A DNA stretch of 37,674 nt from an uncultured Planctomycetota bacterium. GTDB lineage: Bacteria; Planctomycetota; Phycisphaerae; Phycisphaerales; UBA5793. Below the pieces are notes generated by a model, which was not told the origin of the DNA, did no database searches, and saw nothing but the letters and a program-made list of their open reading frames with translations. The stretch's first letter is position 1. Every line of letters begins with the position of its first letter. Below are positions 31,690-37,674 of this stretch, in pieces. The position numbers and the translations under genes were made by a program. The stretch lies in NCBI GenBank assembly GCA_900696685.1, contig CAADHA010000038.1:1-37674 (forward strand), given 5' to 3'.

Positions 31690-34600
31690 TCAGCGCGAAG
31701 GAACCTCCTGCGCCGCAAAGAGCACGCGCGGCCGGTCCGACGGAGTTTTCACGCTCGACCGGTCAAGAACCACGACGTAGCGCTGTTCGAGCGAGGCGCG
31801 CAGATTCGTCAGTTTGCCGACCACGCTGCTGGAGGAATCGTCGGCCCGGCGGATGTCGTCGGGTGTGAAGCCCACGATCGTGAAGTACGCAATATACACG
31901 TCGCTTCGCGTCGAGACGACGTTGCGGATCGCGCGGATGAGCGCGAGATGCTCGCTCGGATCGTCGGCCGGGTCGAAGTCGCTTTCCCAGCCCGAATTGA
32001 CGTTCAGACCGTTCGGATTGAGCGGTTTATACGTTACATTCGACCCGTTCGAACCCGTGAGGTAAGCGGATTCATCGAGAGCGACGCTGGGATCGATCTC
32101 GTAGGACGGTCCGCCGCCGTACGGCCGCCAGCGGCTGGCGAGGAGCAACTCGCCCGTGCTCGTGAACCCGGGGAGCAGGCCGGCGACGCCGCGCGAACCG
32201 GCATCGTCGCGCAGCCCCGAGTTGGAGCCGACGAGCAGGTTGCTCACCGTGTGGCGCGGGCCTGCCGACCAGTCGATGGAGACGAGGTCGGGGCTGCCGC
32301 GGTCACGGTAGGCGCGCAGGGACTCGGCGATGCGGAGGTTCTGATCCCGCTGACGGACCGGGCCGGCGGGCTGCCTCGGATGGAGGAACGGCAGCGATTC
32401 GAGCACCTTGCGCGGAGCCGTGTTGATGTTAATACGACCCTGAGCGAGCGGAACGTTTCCGTCCACCGTCACGGTGTCGAAGGCGTCGAGGATGCGCGTG
32501 GCCAGCGGGATCGCCTCGGTGACCATCGCGGTGTTGCCCGATCGCGGGATGAAGCGGGTGAAGTCGAGCCGGCCGACGAAGCGGTTCGGCGCGCCATTCA
32601 TCGTATTGCGAAAATCGGCGGGGAAAACGGCAGCGCCGACGCCCGGTCCGGCAGGGCGGATGATGTCAAGGAGGACGGGGACATTCGGAACGCCGACGTT
32701 CGCCAGTTCCTGCGACAGCCGCCCGCGAAGCGACTCGTCGCCGAGCAGTTCGCTCGCCGTAACGTAATAGCCCTTCTGGGAAAAGTCCGGATCAATCCCC
32801 GTAACCTGCTGACAGTGCAGGTGCCCGACCGTCGAGAGAAGCAGGAGATCGACCGATGAGCGGATGCTCTGGTCCGTCGAATCGCTGTTGCTGCGGAGAT
32901 CGGCCACGTGGAGTTGGAACGGAGCGAAATTGACGGGCTGCGTGTAGCCCTTGCTGTCGCTCGGATCGTTGATGTACTCCATTTGCGGGTCGAGCGCATC
33001 GGAGATAAGCGTCGGCGGGATATTCCCAGTGCCGCCGACGTCATTCTCGAACTCATCTCTCGACTGTCGTCCGCGCGTGGCGATGATGACGGGGGACTGG
33101 AAAAGGTATCCGGGGAAACTGGCGGCGGTTCCGCCGTTGGCCGTCTCGCAGTAGCGCCGCATCGAACCGACTCGCACCGTGAACTCAACCTGGCCCGGCA
33201 GATTTCCCGGCGGCGGGATGGCCTCGCCGCTGGCGCTGGTGATGATGTTCGGGAAATCGCCGTTTGACGTCGCGGGGCGAAGACGGTCGATGAGCACTTG
33301 TGTCAGCACGCCGGGCTGGCCGTAGGTCGCGGTGCGCCAGAGCGTGATCTCGTCAAACTCGCCTGACGCGCCTTCAAACTCAAGATACGTCGTGTCGTCG
33401 CCGATTCGAACGACATTGCCGGTGCTGCGGGCCCGGACGAGCGACTCCCATGCGGCCCGGCCGTTGGGCTGGGGCGGGTTCAGCGAGTTGTCGCTTCCGA
33501 TGTAGAAGACAACGGTTTCACCGGCAGGAATTGTCGTTGTCGGCAGCGTCCACGAGTTCTGTGCATCGGCGCCGTAGCGCAATCGCAAGCCGGCCGTAGA
33601 GAGATCGTCGGGCCATGGGTTCCCAAGTTCAACGGCCAGTATCTTCACCATCCACTCTTCCGGGTTGCCCTCTGTGGGGTCGTAATCCCACCGCTGGTCC
33701 GCGGGATTATCGTCGAGTTGTCCATACACATTCACCGCACACACTTCGCGGATGAAGGGCTGGCGCTCAAGACCGATGACGGTGAGCGTTGCGCCGCGCT
33801 GGGCGCCGGACGGGCCGGTCATCTGGAGCGGCACCTTGCCGTGCTCGAAAGAGCCGATGATCTCCTTGCCTTCGCGGCCGGCGGCGGTGTAGTCGCGGTC
33901 GAAGACCAGGGTGCGGATGGTCGGCCCGCTCCCCTGGTCGTAGTAGTCCATGGTGTTAAGGGCGAGTTGGGCGGACTTGAGGAAGGCGTAGCCCGCGTCG
34001 CCGTCGCCGTAGTGAAGAAACTCGTTGCTGCCCGTGGGCCACCAGACGACATTTGTGTTGTAGATCGTGCGGTTGGCGTCCGTCCCATCCGGGTTGCCGA
34101 TGTCCACGGCATGGGGCGCCAGCGCCCACATGAATGCGCCGGTGAGCGTCTGGGCCGTCGAGACCTGATTCTGCGCGAGAATCGTGTTAAGATTGGGAAT
34201 CGTCGCGGGCGTGTCGGCGGCGGAATAGCCTCGGCTCCAGGGCCGCATCGGGCGGCTGCCGTTGTACGTCGTCAGAAGGTGGCGGAAATCATCGCCAAGC
34301 GTGGCGAGGTTGGGCGTGCCCGCGGCGAAGTCGACGCGCTCGCGGACGAAGTAGCGGTTGCGGAACGGGCTGTTGAAGGTAAGCGGATCGTTGGGATCAA
34401 GGTTCAGCCCGTCGAAGGTCTGCTCGAGGCGCGAGGTGGCGCGTTCGTTGATGGTGTAGCCGAACAGGCGAAGTTCGATCTCGTCCGCGACGCCGTAGGG
34501 CATGAGTCCCGTGCCGGGCCGGTCCGGGCGGCGGGCGAAGGAGTTCCAGAAACTCTCGCGTTGAGCACGGGAGGAGCGATTGAGATAGGAATAGGTCGAT

Positions 34601-35661
34601 CCGCCGAGGAATCGATCCTGGATGCCGGTCTGGAAAACGTGCTCTTTGAAGCCGAAGCGGCCGGAGATTCCGCTGCTCTCGACGAAGATGTTGTCATCGG
34701 CGGGTCCGCCCCATCGCTGGAAGCCGTCGAAGAGGAAGGTGTAGAGGTCGATGTCTGCGGGGGTGCGGCCGAGGCCGACCTTGGCGCCGTCGTCATTGGG
34801 CTGGGTGGCGCCGAGTTCGAGGTTGGCGTTGAGATTGAGCAGGCCGGAGGCGTCGGTGATGCGCGCCGCGACGAAGAGGCGCATCTCCTTGGGCAGGCCG
34901 TAGACATTGGACAGTTCGGTCCATCGGGCGTCGATGCGGCCGTCGCCGTCGGTGTCGGCCCCGGCCATGCGGTCCGCCCAGGTCACCACGCCGTCGTGGG
35001 CGTCGTTGGTCACGATGCGGCTGATCTGGACGTTGTAGTTGAAGTTGCTGCCTGTTCCGCCCGTGAACGTGTCGAGGGCATACGGGGTAGAGTTGGCCCC
35101 CGAGATGAAAAGGTCGCTGTAGAAGGAACTGTTACTGCCGAGGCTGCGCCGGCGATTGAAGAAGTTGTCGAAGGAAACGAATCGCCCCTGAGGATGGATG
35201 TTGGAGATGTGCCGCCAGCGCATCTCGCCGGTGTTGTAGTCGTAGACGCTCGGCTCGATATCCGCAAGCCAGGGGTCGGCGAGAATGTTGAAGACGGTCG
35301 AGTTGCCCGGCCGGGTGTAGGGATAGTCCCACCGCTCGCCGACGGCGAGGGCGCCGAAGCCGAGGTTGTCAATGCGGTCCTGGAATGGAAACTTGGCCTG
35401 CGGGTCGTTGCCGAAGAGGTCGTGAACGAGAATCTGGCCGATGTAATCGACGACCTTTGCGCTGACGGCCTCGCGGTGGAGTTTCATCTCGCCGGCGGCG
35501 GCGCCGCGCCGCTCCTGCTGGCCGAGGGTGACGTAGACGGCCGCGGAGACCGCCAGCAGCACAAGCACGCTCACCACGAGGATGAGCACGCTGCCGCGCC
35601 TCTGCGGGCGAGGCGTCTGCCGGCGATTGCGGCGGCGCGTGTAGTTGGATGGCCCGTGCAT
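31690..35661 (-). CDS. Giant GspK/PilX-like pseudopilin-associated protein
   Basis: 1323 residues from ATG 35661, chosen for AGGAG seven bases upstream. The N-terminus has a basic leader and RRGSVLILVVSVLVLLAVSAAVYV (membrane segment ~24-44). It follows a Gly23 like the leader of GspK or PilX minor pseudopilins, which lack the Glu5 found in major pilins. The ~1280-residue exported part is far larger than usual GspK (~300) and I do not recognise a domain in it; it contains DADGDGRIDARW and many Asn/Gly turns. It is last in a minus-strand operon with at least two more pseudopilin-type genes, 49 bp after the second. Likely part of a type II secretion or type IV pilus-like complex. Confidence 0.7.
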   Translation of the reverse strand: MHGPSNYTRRRNRRQTPRPQRRGSVLILVVSVLVLLAVSAAVYVTLGQQERRGAAAGEMKLHREAVSAKVVDYIGQILVHDLFGNDPQAKFPFQDRIDNLGFGALAVGERWDYPYTRPGNSTVFNILADPWLADIEPSVYDYNTGEMRWRHISNIHPQGRFVSFDNFFNRRRSLGSNSSFYSDLFISGANSTPYALDTFTGGTGSNFNYNVQISRIVTNDAHDGVVTWADRMAGADTDGDGRIDARWTELSNVYGLPKEMRLFVAARITDASGLLNLNANLELGATQPNDDGAKVGLGRTPADIDLYTFLFDGFQRWGGPADDNIFVESSGISGRFGFKEHVFQTGIQDRFLGGSTYSYLNRSSRAQRESFWNSFARRPDRPGTGLMPYGVADEIELRLFGYTINERATSRLEQTFDGLNLDPNDPLTFNSPFRNRYFVRERVDFAAGTPNLATLGDDFRHLLTTYNGSRPMRPWSRGYSAADTPATIPNLNTILAQNQVSTAQTLTGAFMWALAPHAVDIGNPDGTDANRTIYNTNVVWWPTGSNEFLHYGDGDAGYAFLKSAQLALNTMDYYDQGSGPTIRTLVFDRDYTAAGREGKEIIGSFEHGKVPLQMTGPSGAQRGATLTVIGLERQPFIREVCAVNVYGQLDDNPADQRWDYDPTEGNPEEWMVKILAVELGNPWPDDLSTAGLRLRYGADAQNSWTLPTTTIPAGETVVFYIGSDNSLNPPQPNGRAAWESLVRARSTGNVVRIGDDTTYLEFEGASGEFDEITLWRTATYGQPGVLTQVLIDRLRPATSNGDFPNIITSASGEAIPPPGNLPGQVEFTVRVGSMRRYCETANGGTAASFPGYLFQSPVIIATRGRQSRDEFENDVGGTGNIPPTLISDALDPQMEYINDPSDSKGYTQPVNFAPFQLHVADLRSNSDSTDQSIRSSVDLLLLSTVGHLHCQQVTGIDPDFSQKGYYVTASELLGDESLRGRLSQELANVGVPNVPVLLDIIRPAGPGVGAAVFPADFRNTMNGAPNRFVGRLDFTRFIPRSGNTAMVTEAIPLATRILDAFDTVTVDGNVPLAQGRININTAPRKVLESLPFLHPRQPAGPVRQRDQNLRIAESLRAYRDRGSPDLVSIDWSAGPRHTVSNLLVGSNSGLRDDAGSRGVAGLLPGFTSTGELLLASRWRPYGGGPSYEIDPSVALDESAYLTGSNGSNVTYKPLNPNGLNVNSGWESDFDPADDPSEHLALIRAIRNVVSTRSDVYIAYFTIVGFTPDDIRRADDSSSSVVGKLTNLRASLEQRYVVVLDRSSVKTPSDRPRVLFAAQEVPSR

Positions 35662-35710
35662 TGTTCGACTCCTGTGCTGCCGACTGCGGCCGAGGCGGCC
35701 GCGCTCCCGA

Positions 35711-37384
35711 CTAACTCCCCGCGCCGTCGGCCGACTCGGGCAGGTTGAAGATGAACTCGAACTCGCGCCCGCCGCCGATGTGGCCCCTTGCATCGTGCAG
35801 CCGCATGCGGATGCGGATCAGTTTCGGCCAGGGCCAGGCTTCGGCCCGCGAGGCGTTCTGGTCGCGAGGCACGAAGGCGCCGAAGACGGCGTAATACAGA
35901 TCGTTGTTCTGGGGCTCCACGGCAGGCACAGTCGTGAACGAATCGGAAATCCCTGAACTCGGCGGCAGCACCTCCGTGAGGTACCACGTCTTGGGATTCA
36001 GCGGCGTCTGGTCCACCAGGTCCTGCCTCGTCATGCCCGGATGAGCCGCGTAGGGATTGGCCGGGTTATTGATGTCGTACCAGATGAGGTCGCCTTCGGG
36101 GTAGTTGACCTGGCCCGTGCTCCACGCCACTTCAAAACTGCTGCACCCCTGAAGAAGCGTCGCGTGCGTCAGCATCTGGCGCAGGCGCTCCGTCGACGGC
36201 AGGGCGGTCTCGACGCGAATGCGCCCCGTCGAATACATCATGCGATAGCGTTGCTGCCGCCCCCACTGCTCGCTGATGCGATTGAGTTGCGCCTTGTGAG
36301 CGGGATCGGTGATGTAGGGTGGAGGGTCTTCGTTCACGTCGACGGTGATGTCCTGCTGCCAGTCGCGGCCGCCCAGCCTGCCGGTCAGGCCGGGGTAGAT
36401 CGCATCCAGCGGATCGGGATAGAACTCGCGCACGCCGGTGCTTCGGTTGGTGCGCCAGCCGTACTCGATGACCGACTCCATGACCGTGGGCAGATCCATG
36501 TCGATGAGGTCCACGTAGCCGGGCGAGAAGCGGCGGCGGATGTCGCGGCCATTCACGGGCGGCGGATAGAAGTAGCGAGCATCATCCCAGTACGGGTCGA
36601 ACTCGTTGAACATCTCGATGGGCGAGGGAGCGAAGTTCAGTTGCATGTCCGTGCCCTGGTTCCCCGGCCGATCACAGCCCGCCTGCGCGCGAGTGAGCAG
36701 GAGCGCCGGCTGGCGCGCGAGCACCCATTCGCGCGCGTACTTGTTGGCGGTGTCCGGACCGGTGAGAGAGAATTGGCCGCGCTCGTCGGCGAACTGGGCC
36801 ACGTAGCCCGCGACTCCCAGGCCGCCCTTGATGCCTTCGATCCCGTCCCGCGGATTCGGATCGCGCAGCCCGTGCCCCCACCACACGCGCGCAACGGGCG
36901 CGGCGTCGTTGCGCGCGATGATGTTCTCCTGCCCGAACCAGGGATTGCGATACTGATAACTCGCGAAGTCGCCCGAAGAGAAGAAGAGAATCTGATCGAG
37001 GCGCACGGTGCCCAGGTCGTTGCCGGCTTCTTCGTCGGCGAGAGAGAGGTAGACTCCGCGGCGGCGGTTGAAGCGGCTGAGGACGTCCGGCCCGCTTCCA
37101 AGGCGCTCGTTGCGGATCACGAGGTAGGCCTGCCCGTTGCGGATCAGGCCGGCGAAGTCGTTGCGAAGGAGGCGCTCGAGCGCGCGACCGTTCTGCGTGA
37201 GCTGGGCCGACGCCTCACCCGTCGAGATCGTCGTGCGGGTCGTGGAGAAGAGGCGGCCGATGCCGACGATCAGCACGACGGCGACGCCGACGGCCACGAT
37301 GAGTTCAGAAATGGTGAACGCTCGCCGCGCGCGTGCGCGGGGATGCACCAGCCGACGATGTTGACCCGTCATGCGGCGCTTCAC
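35711..37384 (-). CDS. Prepilin-type protein (PilW/GspJ-like), large
   Basis: 557 residues. GTG start overlapping the upstream stop (GTGA at 37381-37384), with AGGTGA upstream; ATG four codons in is an alternative. The N-terminus is a type IV prepilin signal: HPRARARRA, then FTISELIVAVGVAVVLIVGI, with Phe23 as the new N-terminus, Glu27 as Glu5 and Ala (not Gly) at -1. After the membrane helix the text STTRTTISTGEASAQLTQNGRALERLLRND is typical of PilW/GspJ pseudopilins. The remaining ~450 residues are larger than the norm of ~200. Expected substrate of prepilin peptidase; function in pilus or type II secretion assembly. Confidence 0.78.
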   Translation of the reverse strand: MKRRMTGQHRRLVHPRARARRAFTISELIVAVGVAVVLIVGIGRLFSTTRTTISTGEASAQLTQNGRALERLLRNDFAGLIRNGQAYLVIRNERLGSGPDVLSRFNRRRGVYLSLADEEAGNDLGTVRLDQILFFSSGDFASYQYRNPWFGQENIIARNDAAPVARVWWGHGLRDPNPRDGIEGIKGGLGVAGYVAQFADERGQFSLTGPDTANKYAREWVLARQPALLLTRAQAGCDRPGNQGTDMQLNFAPSPIEMFNEFDPYWDDARYFYPPPVNGRDIRRRFSPGYVDLIDMDLPTVMESVIEYGWRTNRSTGVREFYPDPLDAIYPGLTGRLGGRDWQQDITVDVNEDPPPYITDPAHKAQLNRISEQWGRQQRYRMMYSTGRIRVETALPSTERLRQMLTHATLLQGCSSFEVAWSTGQVNYPEGDLIWYDINNPANPYAAHPGMTRQDLVDQTPLNPKTWYLTEVLPPSSGISDSFTTVPAVEPQNNDLYYAVFGAFVPRDQNASRAEAWPWPKLIRIRMRLHDARGHIGGGREFEFIFNLPESADGAGS

Positions 37385-37674
37385 AGTTTCACCTGCTTCG
37401 TGATGGCAATCAGCGGGCGGATGCGCCAGATGCCGATCTCCTGCCCCTGATCGCTGAAGGCCTTGATCCGCGCGGGCATGTACCAGAAGTCGACGCGCCC
37501 GAGCATCGGCTCTGAGACCCCGTCGGGGCGCACCTTCACGGGCGGGCCTTCCAGTTCAAACTTCGGCGAGCCCGTCGTGCTCGGCAGGGAACGCCGCACG
37601 CGGATCGGGTTTGTTCCCTCAACGGGCAGCAGCCAGGCGCCCGGCTCGACATGGTCCGCCAGGCCGCCTGCGGA
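37381..37674 (-). CDS. 3' end of a gene upstream in the pseudopilin operon (cut by window edge)
   Basis: An open frame from the right edge to the stop at 37381-37383 gives the last 97 residues of a protein; the start lies beyond the window. The visible part ends with FWYMPARIKAFSDQGQEIG and ITKQVKL. There is no recognisable domain, though its position directly upstream of two pseudopilin genes, with a GTGA overlap, suggests another minor pseudopilin or secretion component. Confidence 0.6.
   Translation of the reverse strand, partial: SAGGLADHVEPGAWLLPVEGTNPIRVRRSLPSTTGSPKFELEGPPVKVRPDGVSEPMLGRVDFWYMPARIKAFSDQGQEIGIWRIRPLIAITKQVKL

Noticed and set aside
33718..35748. 676-codon open frame on the plus strand opposite the GspK-like gene
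   Set aside because: It is antisense to a well-supported gene with a ribosome binding site and a membrane leader. Its translation is low-complexity Val/Glu/Ala/Gly, as expected from GC-rich codon shadowing.

Overview
This GC-rich chromosomal window most likely comes from a planctomycete, probably class Phycisphaerae or a close relative. The evidence is a set of lineage-typical proteins: a choice-of-anchor B (LVIVD) secreted protein, a membrane protein with a CWYDLR...CPECGR zinc-ribbon-like motif, secreted proteins sharing a ~100-residue 'CPG...CG...SNV' module, a long UbiD-type decarboxylase and a giant pseudopilin operon. No rRNA, CRISPR array or intact transposon was seen. Every identification comes from reading the sequence and has not been searched against a database.

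Layout. (1) 1-2569, minus strand: a tight operon of four small, apparently paralogous proteins whose C-terminal halves resemble small phage virion-associated proteins, ending in a secreted protein. (2) 2757-4193, minus: a lipid cassette of FabZ-like dehydratase, acyl carrier protein and a second FabZ-like dehydratase. Upstream is a 91-bp REP/MITE-like inverted repeat. (3) 4709-6261, plus: a possible 13-residue leader peptide, a von Willebrand A protein with a clear intrinsic terminator, and a small secreted protein. (4) 6340-12467: a TolC-type outer-membrane lipoprotein (minus), an SH3-like secreted protein (plus) and a TPR protein with a secreted gluzincin peptidase domain (minus). (5) 12792-17813, minus: a housekeeping operon in the order tRNA-Gln, GlmU-like pyrophosphorylase, prs, rplY (ctc), pth, rpsF, ssb, rplI. 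The usual rpsR is absent between ssb and rplI, and a hairpin closes the cluster. (6) 18096-19630: an FkbM methyltransferase (minus), then an MNT/HEPN toxin-antitoxin-like pair (plus) in which the MNT gene carries a one-base frameshift. (7) 19698-25049: a long UbiD decarboxylase (plus), then the zinc-ribbon membrane protein and the LVIVD protein (both minus). (8) 25240-31590, plus: tRNA-Val, an acyl-CoA carboxylase beta subunit and a very large AsmA-like protein. (9) 31690 to the right edge, minus: a pseudopilin operon with a GspK/PilX-like giant, a PilW/GspJ-like prepilin and the 3' end of a third gene cut by the window.

Functional picture. The centre is translation and nucleotide-sugar/PRPP housekeeping with translational coupling (ATGA and TTGA overlaps). 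Around it lie envelope functions: fatty-acid dehydration on an ACP, TolC export, AsmA-like lipid/outer-membrane homeostasis and a type II secretion or type IV pilus-like apparatus. The items most worth a second look are the phage-like tandem paralogues, the frameshifted MNT gene, the FabZ-ACP-FabZ cassette, the REP-like palindromes and the shared secreted module. I did not find a demonstrably new multi-gene system.
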